This document shows positions 43,153 to 54,895 of a DNA stretch of 64,000 nucleotides, in pieces. The notes under the pieces are model-generated. The model did not search any database. It had not been told where the DNA came from and was given only the letters and a program-made list of their open reading frames with translations. Source of the stretch: Liolophura sinensis (Eukaryota; Mollusca; Polyplacophora; Chitonida; Chitonidae); assembly GCF_032854445.1 (NCBI RefSeq), contig NC_088304.1:24379704-24443703 (forward strand), in the 5' to 3' direction. The translations under genes and the position numbers were made by a program. How positions within the stretch are numbered: the stretch's first letter is position 1; each line of letters starts with the position of its first letter.

Positions 43153-43408
43153 CCTCAAAATGATGGTTCCCTTGATAACTCTTAACACGTGAATGCGCAA
43201 GGAGTTTTTGTCTTTCCCCTAGTACTTCCACGTCTAGTGTGAAATAAGTTTATTCTATACACCGAAAACTTCTGACCATATCCATATCTCATACTGTGTA
43301 GGACTCCTATCAGTGTCAATAACTAAGTTGAAATCTGATTGGACCACGGATCATGCATATTTATTTATGATAAAAAGATTATCATAAAAGTGCGTGTTCA
43401 GCGATCTT

Positions 43409-43507
43409 GTATCAGCTCTCCTTGTCTGAGGTCGGCCTGTCACATCAGCCTCGTTCTTCGGGGTCAGCCGATATGACAGGTCGACCTTAGACAATTCTAG
43501 ATGATAC
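43409..43507. repeat. Imperfect inverted repeat, ~43-bp arms
   Basis: Left arm GTATCAG...TTGTCTGAGGTCGGCCTGTCA and right arm TGACAGGTCGACCTTAGACAA...TGATAC are complementary with a few mismatches, around a ~14-base loop. It could fold as a hairpin or be a small foldback transposon. Confidence 0.75.
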
Positions 43508-43509
43508 AT

Positions 43510-44065
43510 CATCAGGTGCCACACACTGTTATGATAATCCCCAGTAATATTTCTGCATGATCGAGAATTCCGCCGACGGAACTTACCTCAAATGAGGCCT
43601 TATCCCTTCGGATTAGTTTAATGTGATGGCTTATTAAATGTGATGACAACACATTAGAGTATTTCTAATCCCGTGACATCCAATAAACTGCATCTTACTA
43701 CGTAATTCTGTTTAAGCGATGGTGCTATAGTGGGTGTACATTTTAAGTATATATTATTCATGATGCCCTGAAGACAAAAAGGGATCGACGATGTTGGAAT
43801 TCTGCTTTTACAACAAGAGATTTATAGTTAAGGGGACGTAAATCTGTGCCTACCGCCGTAATCTTGCCTCCTAACGTCGACAACGTCTATGAATTTCACA
43901 CAGCAAAACGAGGCTCACAATCACTATCATTATCATTATCACTATCACACTGTCGTCGTTGCAATGGTTTTACTCACAATGCTGTACGTCCCTTACTATA
44001 GACAGATTCAATATTACCGCCAGTTAGATACTACACATTCTGGTTAGTAAGTATCTCTACTTTAC
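43510..44065. other. Gene-free stretch
   Basis: Contains short inverted R1 head-like sequence near 43940-43990 (CACACTGTCGTCGTTG, TGGTTTTACTC). Nothing else. Confidence 0.4.
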
Positions 44066-44069
44066 ACCA

Positions 44070-44150
44070 ATTTGTAATGCTGGCCGCCGTCGTATAAGTG
44101 AAATATCCTTGAATACGGCGTAAAACACCAATCAAATAAATAAATAAAAT
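44070..44150 (+). repeat. SINE-1 3' end
   Basis: GTAATGCTGGCCGCCGTCGT to the (AATA)n tail only. Confidence 0.8.
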
Positions 44151-44154
44151 GAAT

Positions 44155-44590
44155 TGTAGAATTAGGTAAAAAATGCAGTGAATGTAGTTGCAACTTACTA
44201 GACGTCACTAGTTTAAAATCTCTCAAAATGTAATGTTGTCATCACATTTAAAATACACTTATTTTAAACTATGCAAAGGAACCATTTCTGTGAGATGCTT
44301 AGCCTACCAGCAGAATCCTGGTTTATACTGAAACGCGATATGGTCACACTTAACGCGAGAAATCTGAGCTCTTGTCCATTTACCCCACTGTGGGTTTTAT
44401 TCCTAACCGTTTATGAAAAAAAAAAAGACTTCTTCACCAAAACTAAAGAGCGGATGTAGCATAACTTTGGCGAGTTAGTGTTTACAGGGAAAAGACTGAT
44501 AGATCACCGTGATCCAGATCCTTGCCATACTTACCCATGTGGTATATTGGCAGAGGAGTAAAAACGGCCTCAACATTTCATTCAAATAAG
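44155..44590 (+). repeat. R1 distal part
   Basis: Aligns with 49131-49570 across ~430 bases: ATTAGGTAAAAAATGCAGTG, GAGATGCTTAGCCTACCAGC, CATAACTTTGGCGAGTTAGT, TGGCAGAGGAGTAAAAACGG. This shows that R1 extends beyond the part seen in most copies. Confidence 0.75.
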
Positions 44591-45029
44591 GAAACCGCAC
44601 ATATTATTAGCATAAGGTGCGGGTAATCCTGCGAAACACATAACCTGAGGATGTGTAAATATTTAAGATTACCGGACTGATTTTTTGTCGGTACGTTTCC
44701 TTATTCGTTTGCCTTATATCATTACTGCAGAACTAGTTGACGCGTTTATTGAACTTTGACATGCAAGGGTAAACATATACAGTATAATGAAGGTGTTAGT
44801 CTTTTGTGTTCTTCTTTTTCATGCAATAGTTCGTACATAACATTTAATAAATCTAGAGGAAATATTGAAGGTCTATCTGGCGAACATCTGAAATATTCAC
44901 TTCAGCTTTGCTACAGTTTGAGACGAACATATGTAGTTTCAACTGATTTAACTTAAATCTGGTAGCTCTGTTGACCAATGTCAAAATCATAAATTTGATG
45001 TCACCAGTGGTATCTCAGTGTTTGCATGT

Positions 45030-45225
45030 TTTCAGATGCCAGCAAAGCTTTTGAAAGCATCAGCCACAAATTGTTCCTTAAAAAGTTGAATGTCTCTTTA
45101 CTTTGTTAAATTGTTCTTGATATAACAGATTCAACACGTTGATGTAAAATGTCAATCCGCTGTGTCCTCCTTCGATGTATGGAATGGTGGTAGAAAAGTG
45201 GCGCTTTCTGGAGCGGGCGTGAGGT
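45030..45225 (+). pseudogene. LINE reverse transcriptase fragment
   Basis: TTTTCAGATGCCAGCAAAGC reads FSDASKAFESISHKLFLKKL, matching reverse-transcriptase motif A (xDASKAFDxVxHxxLxxKL) of non-LTR elements. Farther on, SSFDVWNGGRK resembles the next block (SxxxVxNGVRQG) in another frame. Frameshifted and truncated; a related piece occurs at 53.1-53.3 kb. Confidence 0.65.
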
Positions 45226-45267
45226 GTAATTACTGGTGTTTTTTTAACCAATTATGCTAATTATTAT

Positions 45268-45530
45268 GACATAAAGAGTAAAACAAGAGCAGCGGCGAAA
45301 GTATGATGGCTGACAAATAGTCACACGTAACCGGTGAAATACGGCCTCTTGTCAGTTTACCTCAATCAGGCTTTTATTCTAACTGTTCATGTAAATGCAT
45401 AAATAGAAGCAAGTTACACGCCCCTAACACGATGGTTTAAGCAGAACAAGGTACACAAAATGCAGCGATGTCAAATGCAATTTGTTAGATCTCACTGGTC
45501 TAGACTACTCAAAGATTATAAATATGGTAC
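45268..45530 (+). repeat. R1 copy
   Basis: AAGAGTAAAACAAGAGCAGC, GGCTGACAAATAGTCACACG, CATGTAAATGCATAAATAGA, GTTAGATCTCACTGGTCTAG in order. Confidence 0.8.
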
Positions 45531-45599
45531 TTGTTGCTGCCTCGCTTGGCGCTCAGCACTGAAAGCTTAGAGCTAGGAAGACTGGACTGTTTGTCCCAG

Positions 45600-46500
45600 A
45601 TTTCAGTATAATGTGAGGTGACATGTCTGGTGGCGGCAGCACTTTAGCGCCATTGGCTCGAAGACAAGAATACACAGACTATGCGCATACACTTCATGCC
45701 TTCTTGTCGTCATATCACTGAAAACTTGTGAAACAGATACTCGTATACCAGCCGTCAAGCAATAAGGACGTTCCAGGTCAGTAATCGCAAAACCAATTCC
45801 CAAAACGACGTTTAACACAAACCACCAAGGAACTAAGAAAGTATAATAAAGTGCGAAGATAGGACGAAATCATGCAAAAGGAAGCAGTCAACAGTTTTTA
45901 ATGATTTTGGATAAATGTCAGGTATATTATAGCCAAATGAGTGAAATCAGTATTCAAATCATCTACCATGGTAGAATATAAGTTGTCGATAATAAAACAT
46001 GTATCTCAGTCGCGCTTTGATTGCAACAGACCATATATCCAAAGTGATGAACCAATTAAAACCGATGAAGATAATATCCCTAGACCCAGGGTCACGTGGA
46101 ATTAGACACAATCATGAAGCAGAGCGCCAGCCAAACTTGGACGATCTGTCCACATTTACTTATAAGAGGAATTATACTCAGTGTAAAACTTAAGAAACTT
46201 GGAGTGAAGTCGTTTGATGCAATAACAATGACACACTAGTGTTTGCAGTAATATTGAAATCGCCACACAACACGCAGGATCTAGCGCATGCTATATGGCG
46301 AGATATGTCCACGCCATATGCAGGGCCCTTTGGTATATTGCTGTCCAAGTCAGGGTAATTTACAATTTCAAAATTGAAACAATCTCTTTTGTCGTAAAGT
46401 CTACGAGAGATGAAAACGTTTTGCTCTTGGTACAAATATAGGTAGCACAAGATGTAGCATCTAGTGCTTTCGTGAAAAGAGTGACACAAGTTGTACAGCT
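45600..46500 (+). repeat. R2 copy, longest in window
   Basis: Includes the head (45700-45860: CTTCTTGTCGTCATATCACT, ACGTTTAACACAAACCACCA), the middle (GACGAAATCATGCAAAAGGA) and the body from GCTTTGATTGCAACAGACCA to GTCGTAAAGTCTACGAGAGA. Useful reference for the family. Confidence 0.75.
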
Positions 46501-46509
46501 TTTTGACCC

Positions 46510-47055
46510 CGAAATAATAGGAGGTTTGTATGAGGAAGTATGCATTTTTGGAATCCAGTAAAGTTGTGGTATATTACGGGAAGGTACGGATATACTCCTC
46601 TGTTTGAGAAAGGACTGATTTTCTTTTTTATTTAGTTCTTGCAGAGTATAGGTCGTTATGAAATAATAACGTATTTGTCTGAAGGTCATCAAATACCTTA
46701 CATGAACCTGAAAAGGGCTAAAACTAGGAATATCGGTCCCTTTTGGGTCTGTCGTGTGCTTAATGGGTATTTCCAGGGGTCAACGACGGGTCTAGAGAAA
46801 TGGTTTCATTTGGACAACCAGGCTTTTTCGTGGAATCACTGCGACTGAAAGGCGGGTGCGACATTGTTCAAAAAATCAGCCATTTTTATCAGAAAGATTC
46901 TGCGCCGCCAATCACGGCAACATAACATCAAAAAGTGTAGCCGTTGCACGGTGTCTAAGTTTTATAGAAGTGCACGAGATTAATTAGCTTTGATCGATAG
47001 TGTAACTTAATATTGTGATCGACTTAATATTGTACAGGCCTACTCCCGCCCACCG
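46510..47055. other. Gene-free stretch
   Basis: No recognised feature. Confidence 0.4.
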
Positions 47056-47059
47056 TAGA

Positions 47060-47220
47060 AGAGGTGGTAAATGCTGCGGTGGGAAGGTCTGCCAGCTACT
47101 TACAGTGGGTTACCCCTCAGCTCTGCCGGGTTTCCACCCACCATAATGCTGGCCGCGGTCGTATAAATGAAATATTCTTGAGTACGGCGTAAAACACCAT
47201 TGACAAAAATAAATAAATGC
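47060..47220 (+). repeat. SINE-1 copy, 5' truncated
   Basis: GGGAAGGTCTGCCAGCTACT to ATTCTTGAGTACGGCGTAAA and a (AATA)n tail. Confidence 0.8.
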
Positions 47221-47261
47221 AACAAATGTGTAAATCTACTCTCCATTATTAAGATAACATG

Positions 47262-47515
47262 GTGTGGTTCCGTGGTGAAGGTGGTTAGCGTGCCAATGCG
47301 GTGCAATGACCCAGGAGCCTCTCACCAATTCGGTCTACAGCTCATGTTGGCTTCCTCTCCGGCCGTACATGTGAAGGTCTGCCAGCAACCTGTGGATGGT
47401 CGTGGGTTTCCCCCTGGCTCTGTCCTGTTTCCTCCCACCATAGTGCTGCCCGCCGTCATATAAGTGTAATATTCGTAAGAAAGGCGTAAAACACCAATCC
47501 AATAAAGTAATTAAG
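47262..47515 (+). repeat. SINE-1 copy, near full length
   Basis: TGGTTCCGTGGTGAAGGTGG (head), GCCGTACATGTGAAGGTCTG and a 3' end ATATTCGTAAGAAAGGCGTA. Confidence 0.8.
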
Positions 47516-47762
47516 ACAGAATTAACCAGTCCGTTGACCAGACTATCTTACCTTTATATGCCGCATACAGGTCATGGGATATGGGTCTGTTATAGGCTAA
47601 AAAGTACTATGATTGGCTGTGGTAACACCACCGCCTGACCAGAATTCTGATTGAAATGCATAGGGCACACAAAATCTGGAGGAAAGAAAAACATGGTTTA
47701 TTAATATCGTAAAGCTTCTGATGCTAATGCTTAATCACAGGTTAGTCATTTTAATGGATCTA

Positions 47763-47910
47763 CATTTCTTAAGTTTTACAATGAGTATAATTTTGTTTCT
47801 AAGGAAATACAGAAAAGTGTCCAGAGACCCGGGGTAGGGGCAGTATATTCGTCGTGTTAAATTAAATCGCCACGTTGCGTGAACAATTGTAATTAAGCGC
47901 ATCTGAGATA
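47763..47910 (-). repeat. R2 scrap, inverted
   Basis: TTCTTAAGTTTTACAATGAG and, after a gap, CATCTGAGATA are the reverse of R2 body sequence. Confidence 0.45.
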
Positions 47911-48089
47911 TATATTATGACCAGTTGTCAATTTAGGGTTTTATTCTAACGGTCCATGTATAAGATTAACTACAGATTTACATACGAGCAATTGGCAAAT
48001 AGTTCCTCGATTTGTCTCTGAAATGAAGAGTTAAGGAACACTAAGTGGGTAATGCTGTCACAGATATTTTCACTTCTTGTTACATAAGC

Positions 48090-48348
48090 GGGCCTCCGTG
48101 GCCGAGGTAGTTAGCGTGTCAGCACGGCGCAATGACTTATGACACTCCCACCAATGCGGTCGCCGTGAGTTCAAGTCTAGGACGTAATGGCTTCCTCTTC
48201 AGCCGTACATGGAAAGGTCTTCAAGCAACCTGCGGATGATCGTGTGTTTCCTCCGGGTTCTCGTCCGGTTTCCTTCTATCATAATGCTACTCGCCGTCGT
48301 ATAAATAAAATAGTCTTGACTACGACGTCCACAGCAATCAAATAAATA
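48090..48348 (+). repeat. SINE-1 copy, full length
   Basis: Head GGGCCTCCGTGGCCGAGGTA to the tail after CAATCAAATAAATA; B box GAGTTCAAGTC kept. Confidence 0.85.
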
Positions 48349-48939
48349 ACTGTAAATATTTTGCACTGCAACTTTTTCACCTAGCCAAAATTTAATTGAA
48401 TTTTGCCTATTTTGGACAGAGCTGAAAACTTTCTCGCAGTCTCACTACCCATCCTCTGGACATTACTAATGTAACAAAATATCATAACTTCACTTCAAAA
48501 AAATTTTGATCATACTAGGTTCATTTTTGATATGTTGTAGAAAATAATGCAAGCTGCATGTGGTGGTAGGGTATGGTAACATGTGGAAGTTAGGAGATGT
48601 AAATTTTGAGGATGAAGGTGAAAGTGAAAAATAGTAAGGATAATAATGCGCTCGTGTAACCTATATGTCCACTCGAATGTCTAAGGGAGACAAGTCAGGC
48701 TGATATTTAGACAGTTGCATGAGAATGAATGAATTAATGAAGATTAAACACCACCCTGGAGTTGTATAGGCCCCATAACAACAGGCTGTGTGTTCTGCAG
48801 TTGACTGCTTCGTAATTATTTAGTCGTGGAAGAAATAAAATTTACGTAAGAAAGAAGATAACCACGTTTTCAGGAGGAATAATTTCTGTATATGCAAATC
48901 TTACCACGTTTTGCACAATTGACTAAATATAAAACAGCT

Positions 48940-49570
48940 AACCATGGCTAAATAAAACACAGATCTATATCCAGAGAGAAAAGCAGCGACAACCGTGTGA
49001 TTATATGACAAATGGTTGCCCGCAACGATGAAATACTGCCTTTTGTCAATTTGCGTCAGTTAGAGTTTTGTCCTGTTCATGTAAATGTATAAACATGGGG
49101 AAATCCCACGCCCTCTAGCACCATGCCTTATGAAGAATTAGGTAAAAAAAATGCAGTGAATGTAGTTACAACTTACTAGACATCACTAATCTAAAATCAC
49201 TCAAAACTGTTATGTTGTCATTGCATTTAACATACACTTACTTTAAACAATGCAAAGGGACCGTTTCCGCGAGATGCTTAGCCCACCAGCAGAATCCTGA
49301 TTGTACAGGAATGCAGCATGGTCACACCTAACGCGTGAAATATGACCTCTTGTCAGTTCACCGCAAGTCGGGTGTTATCCTAACCGTTTATGGAAAAAAA
49401 CAGGTTTCGTCACCAAAAGTGAAGAGCAGACGCAGCATAACTTTGGCGAGTTATTGTCTACAGAGTCAGACAGATAGACTTCCCTAGACCCAGACCCTTA
49501 CCATAATTACCCAGGTGATAAATTGGCAGAGGAGTAAAAACGCGCTCAATATTTCATTCAATCAACATGT
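48940..49570 (+). repeat. R1 copy, longest
   Basis: Contains both the head part (AAAGCAGCGACAACCGTGTG, ATGACAAATGGTTGCCCGC, CATGTAAATGTATAAACAT) and the distal part shared with 44155-44590. Confidence 0.8.
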
Positions 49571-49584
49571 CAATGTATTTTATT

Positions 49585-49840
49585 TGATTTATTTATTTAT
49601 TTGATTGGTGTTTTATGCCGTACTCAAGAATATTTCACTTATACGACGGCGGTCAGCATTATGGTGGGACGGAACCACGACCATCCGCCGGTTGAGGCCA
49701 GACCGTCTCACTTACGGCCGGAGAGGAAGCCAGGATGAGCTGGACTCACAGCTGGACTCACAGCGACAGCATTGGTGAGAGGCTCCTGGGTCATTACCCT
49801 GCTCTAGCACGCTAACCAACTCAGCCACGGAGTACCCCTC
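49585..49840 (-). repeat. SINE-1 copy, full length
   Basis: Tail complement (TTTATTTATTTATTTGATTG) to head complement ACTCAGCCACGGAGTACCCC. A 14-base duplication of the CTGGACTCACAG block sits near the B box. Confidence 0.85.
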
Positions 49841-49844
49841 GCCC

Positions 49845-51195
49845 CGACTGCTTATATAAATGCTTAAGTAATAACAAGGTATATACCTTATAGCACCAAA
49901 TGTCAAACAGAGTTAGAGCAAAACATGCACTGATATTATCAGCATATTTAGGGCAGCTATTGGTTGAGAGCAGCGACATACAATGATTGTAAATGTTCAT
50001 ATACACTTGGTCCACAGTCCACTTGAGTTTCCCTACAAAACTGTGTGCTTTGTCATGCCATTTGCAAGTCACAATAATTTCAGCATCGAGATGAAAATAA
50101 AGTGTCCATGAGCCATCAACATCATAATGGATATACGTACATGTAAAATACCTATTATTTAATACAAGATGATAAAGTGGCATTTTTTTAACCTACAGAT
50201 AACCGCAGAGGGTTGGAAGAAATTTACCGGTATACGATGGTCTGCCTGGTAAAAAGATTACTCTTTTATTTCTGTGACAAAGCTGACTTGTGTTCTATCT
50301 GGACGACTCTAGTGTGGAAAGGGTACACAAGTGAAAGCAATTTACACTTAAAGGTTCTGAAATATACCATTCTTGTTTTCTGGTCACATTGCATTTGATT
50401 GTTAGTTGCATGCTTTTCTGTATTGCTTTATTAAGCTGTCTATCGATGCCGTTAGTCACTCTTCGCACACAGAAAATAACGTTTTTAACATGAAGATTCA
50501 ATCGCCGTTATTTTTACGAAGAAATTGTCTCTTTGCATTCATTTATTTGTCGGAATGAACAATGTGACACGTCAATCCGCCACGGATAAATAATTTGTAT
50601 TTGGTATGCAGCTTTATATTGCAGTGAACTAGGTTTCTGTTTAAACTGTGGACATTCGATTAAAGTAAGGCAGAGATTTCGCCCCCGCTGAAATGGCGTG
50701 TGAAAATACTGGACGCGATCGTCTATCTACTTTCAAAAGAATTCATCGTATTACTCTATTTGGTTGTATAAGATACCACTGATTGGCAGGTGGGCAGGTT
50801 TGAGTAACACGCACAGTTCAGTATCATGCCATACTTCAAATAAAAGAAGAAGAAGGCTGAAACCGAAAGCTCGGGGCAAACTTCAAAGGTATAAGAATGC
50901 TCAACTGGGCTACAGTGTCCGTCCACGCACCCACCGTATGCAAACTAAAAACTCTTCTACCGGAACACCCCGCCCCACAATCAAAATACTATACACACAT
51001 ATATCAACATTCTTCTTTCGCTTTGATATTTTATTTAGCAAAGATGCGAACATGCCAAAATACGTTCACAGGTAGAAGTCCTGAAATTATTATGATTACT
51101 TCAATGGGACACTTCACGTGCTATTTCAAAATTGATGAAATCGATTCATTAAGAGTTAAAATGTAAAATAAAGCGTTACCCCGACCTGTGTTATT
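49845..51195. other. Gene-free stretch
   Basis: Open frames at 49821-50183 (-) and 50764-51075 (+) lack any recognisable feature. Confidence 0.4.
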
Positions 51196-51198
51196 TTA

Positions 51199-51262
51199 TA
51201 CTGAATTTTATCCGGTAACATTCTCTCTTTCTCCGGGGTAAAATTCAGTATCAATCCCTCAG
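51199..51262. repeat. Hairpin-forming inverted repeat, ~18-bp arms
   Basis: ATACTGAATTTTATCCGG and CCGGGGTAAAATTCAGTAT pair almost perfectly around a ~25-base pyrimidine-rich loop. Confidence 0.75.
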
Positions 51263-51299
51263 GGACGGGTGGCATAACTTATCTAATTAGACGTCACTT

Positions 51300-52480
51300 T
51301 TGTAGAAATCCTCAAGATATTCTCTAACAGTCATTAACACAGAAGCAAAGTTTACAAAAGGTCTTTTTTTGCCTTGCTGTCTTTCAGATTTACCTTGCCA
51401 TCTATTCATTTCCGTCTTTGTTCCTGCTCTTTCAAGTGTGGCATTCTGTGCGTAACCTATGGACTCGAAACAGGCATTCAGTCAACCATAACGTAGTTCC
51501 TGTTTCAAGGCAAGACCAACTGCGAAAGAACGTTCAACACAAATTACGAAAGAACTAAGACTCTATATACATGCATTAGATCAGCTTTATGTAAAGCGAT
51601 CAGTCAGTTTGTTACGTATGGGCAAATAAAATTGACCTGTATGCTATTTTTGTGTCAAACACAAGTAAATTTGGATGAAAACACTGGGATTGAGGTCGGT
51701 AGCACCAAGCTAGTTGTCCCAGTAGAAGAAAAACAACTTCTCATGGGTTACAGTTTTGAAATAATTATGAAAGCTTGCCACGCTTACGTTACTTCCATTT
51801 AACGTCAGAGCCCAATGGTTGTGTTTCTAAGAGTTGCGCAATAACAACAAAACACTTTTCTTTATTTAAAACTGATGAATTAATTTGGACATTCTGGCAT
51901 TATTCTCACGTCTCTTTATGTCCCTTTAGGATTTGACGTCGTCGCTTTACGGCACTTCAAGGTTAAGCAGTGCAATTTAACAACGGCAGTTATATACAAT
52001 ATTGACAATTATCCATAAAAGATCATTATTTTACTGATTTAGCTTAAACATGCACTGAGATAAACATTTTAGGAAGTAAAAGTTATCGATTACGGACAAT
52101 ATCAGTGATTGTATATAGATGTCCCTGTCAATGTCAGTGCACTGAACAGCGCTCAAGTGCCGTATGCGAAGAAGTCGCTGCATAAAGGTGATATCACCAT
52201 ACATCGAATCTAGAAACTGCTGTAAAAAGACTACAGGTATAATCAGCCCGCATGATCAGATATCGCGAACAAACATCGGTATATTTAATATACGCAAATA
52301 CCTAGATAATATGCAGCTCTATGTGTGTGGTCATACTGTGGTCCCATGTCCCCAGAGGTAAAGCTGACAACCACTTAGCATTCACCACAATCATTTATGA
52401 ATCAAACCATTTAGAAGCTATGCTAGAAACACTTCAGTCCCGCTTTTCAACTACGCATGAGTAAGCAGGTGCGAGAAAGC
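51300..52480. other. Gene-free stretch with R2-head scrap
   Basis: 51505-51555 (AACGTTCAACACAAATTACG, GAACTAAGACTC) resembles the R2 head; the remainder is unassigned. Confidence 0.4.
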
Positions 52481-52487
52481 GCGTATA

Positions 52488-52742
52488 TGGCTCAGTTGGT
52501 AAGCGCGCTAGCACAGCGCAATGACCCAGGAGTCTCTCACCAATGCGGTCGCTGTGAGTTCAAGTCCAGCTCATGCCGGTTTCCTCTCCGGCTGTAAGTG
52601 GGAAGGTCTGCCAGCAACCTGCGGATGGTCGTGGATTTCCCCCCGGGCTCTGCCCAGTTTCCTCCCACCATAATGCTGGCCGCCGTCGCATAAGTGAAAT
52701 ATTCTTGAGTACACCGTAAACACCAATCAAATAAATAAACAC
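52488..52742 (+). repeat. SINE-1 copy, full length
   Basis: TATGGCTCAGTTGGTAAGCG (A box) and GTGAGTTCAAGTCCAGCTCA (B box) are among the best preserved in the window; the tail is AATCAAATAAATAAAC. Confidence 0.9.
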
Positions 52743-52754
52743 ATAAATGTATCC

Positions 52755-53000
52755 CTCTGCAAGAACAGTGTGATAGCTGGCAAATGGTCACAGGGTTTCA
52801 TTCTAACTGCCTATGTGAAGTCTTAAATAGCAAAATACACGCCCCTACCAACATGGCTTAAACAGAATTAGGTCAACAAAACACAGTGGTGTAAAATTCA
52901 ATTTATTATACGTTAACGGTCTAGAATTAGTCAAAATGCTGTGTTGTCATCACATTTAACATACATTCACATTAAACTCAAAACTAGCGATACCACTGTG
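52755..53000 (+). repeat. R1 copy
   Basis: ACAGTGTGATAGCTGGCAAA, GCTTAAACAGAATTAGGT, GTGTTGTCATCACATTTAAC. Confidence 0.8.
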
Positions 53001-53079
53001 TCTGACAATGTAGGCCCTCTTTGTCTATACAGGACTTTGCAACAATGGGAGTAACACATATGCAGTTCCAACTGTCATT

Positions 53080-53290
53080 GGAATTTAAATCTGGTATCTC
53101 TACTTTGATAAAACCCGTAAATTTTTATGTCACTAATTGCAGTCCCGTTTAAAAAGTTGATTGGCCTCGCTAAATTGTTCTTGACGTTGAAAAAGATTGA
53201 ACAAGTTGCTTTATAATGAAGCTCCACTTCATCCTCATTCTATGATGTAACTCATGGTGGTAGACAATTTGAAACACCGTCAGCTATTTT
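53080..53290 (+). pseudogene. LINE fragment related to the 45-kb piece
   Basis: Shares AACATATGCAGTTCCAACTG-type sequence, TTAAAAAGTTGATTGGCCTC, CTAAATTGTTCTTGACG and CTCATGGTGGTAGACAA with 44930-45200. It lacks the part encoding motif A. Confidence 0.5.
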
Positions 53291-53509
53291 TTTCTTCTTT
53301 TTTTGTTTGCTTTTCCCCATTGTTAAATTACTTCATGTTTTCTTTAGTGGGCGTTGTATTTAATATTGCTGGTGCTTTTCAAGCATTTCAGGCACTGTTA
53401 GATACATGTTACAAATTATGTCATACAGGTCACACGTCTTTAACGTGACAGAAAAAAACCAATACCCACGCTAACTGTACACAAGTCTTCAAAAACTTGA
53501 GGCATCCTG

Positions 53510-53580
53510 TAGCTGGAAGCCGTCGCATAAGTGAAATATTCTTGAGTAGGGTGTAAAACACTAATCAAATAAATAAATCA
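53510..53580 (+). repeat. SINE-1 3' end
   Basis: AGCCGTCGCATAAGTGAAAT to the (AATA)n tail. Confidence 0.75.
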
Positions 53581-53746
53581 GTCTTTCTGTAAGGAAATTA
53601 TGTACGTGTTATCTACACTACAGATTACCGTTACTTAGGCTATATAATTACTTCTGATTTATTAGACATTGCTGACATTAAAATGCCGAAGAGGAATCTT
53701 TCTAAGAGGAAACCCGATGTTACGAAATTGTGTGTTTCCCTTTTCT

Positions 53747-53748
<2 letters not shown>

Positions 53749-53808
<60 letters not shown>
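53749..53808 (+). repeat. (AT)n microsatellite
   Basis: About 29 uninterrupted AT units, followed directly by inverted R2. Confidence 0.95.
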
Positions 53809-53819
53809 TCAATATTTTA

Positions 53820-54180
53820 CTTCGGCAGCTAGCAGCTTTGTGAACTGTTGCAATCAAAGAGCATCTGAGATTCACATTTCATTATCGACAACTTATACTC
53901 CAGCATAGTACACGGTTTGAATAATGATTTCACTCAGTTGACTAGAACATACCTTGCGTCTCTCCTATAACACTGAAAAATGTTGACTGTTTTCTTGCAC
54001 GATTCTTTCCTTTGTTTAGTACTCCATGTACTTTCTTGGTTCTATGGTAGTGTATGTTAAACGTCGTTTTGGGCGATCACCTTGCGATCATTGGCCAGAA
54101 GCGTCCGTATTAGATGGCGACTGACATACGAATGTCTGCTTGGATGCGTAGATTCAATTTTCTGTGAGCACTTTACGTAT
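53820..54180 (-). repeat. R2 copy, inverted
   Basis: Reverse complement of 45700-46030: CTGTTGCAATCAAAGAGCAT, TTATCGACAACTTATACTCC, AATGTTGACTGTTTTCTTGC, TATGTTAAACGTCGTTTTGG. Confidence 0.75.
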
Positions 54181-54259
54181 TCCGTCATTCTGTTAGTTGA
54201 TAAACACCTGTGTCATCCCAGAGTTTGAACGGAATGAGTGTATTCTTTTATAACAAGAG

Positions 54260-54530
54260 TTTTTTTTTTTTTTTTTTGATTGGTGTTTTACGCCTTATTC
54301 AAGAATATTTCACTTATACGACGGCGGCCAGCATTATGGTGGGTGGAAACCGGGCAGAGCCCGGGGGAAACCCACGACCATCCGCAGGTTGCTGGCAGAC
54401 CTTCCCACGTACGGCCGGAGAGGAAGCCAGCATGAGCTGGACTTAAACTCACAGCGACCGCATTGGTGAGAGACTCCTGGGTCATTACGCTGCGCTAGCG
54501 CTTTAACCGACTGAGCCACTGAGGCCCCCT
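54260..54530 (-). repeat. SINE-1 copy, full length with poly-T start
   Basis: Near-consensus throughout, from T18 to CGACTGAGCCACTGAGGCCC; probably one of the youngest copies. Confidence 0.9.
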
Positions 54531-54714
54531 TACAACAAGAGTTAGAGCCAGCCATAATTCTTTACTGTGTGTTATATTTGATATATCAATACGGCCTACA
54601 CACCAATGAAATAAATAAATAGAAAAAAATAAGTAAATAAATAGTAAAGTATACAAATGAAAAATTTCACGGACAACTCATAAGCATTCAAGCATTTTTA
54701 AGATTGCAGAATAT

Positions 54715-54716
54715 AT

Positions 54717-54747
<31 letters not shown>

Positions 54748-54895
54748 TTTGGTGTTTTACGCCGTACTCAAGAATATTTCACTTATACGACCGCGGCCAG
54801 CATTATGGTGGGTGGAAACCGGACAGAGCCTGGGGGAAACCCACGACCATCCGCAGATTGCTGACTGACCTTCCCACGTACGGCTGGAGAGGAAG
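54715..54895 (-). repeat. SINE-1 copy, 5' truncated, long (TTTA)n
   Basis: A TTTA array of nine units (54717-54750) and near-consensus 3' half, ending at CTGGAGAGGAAGTC. Confidence 0.9.

Noticed and set aside
52488-52575. Functional tRNA gene in the heads of SINE-1 copies
   Set aside because: A and B boxes are present but the cloverleaf is not, and the sequence is always followed by the SINE body.
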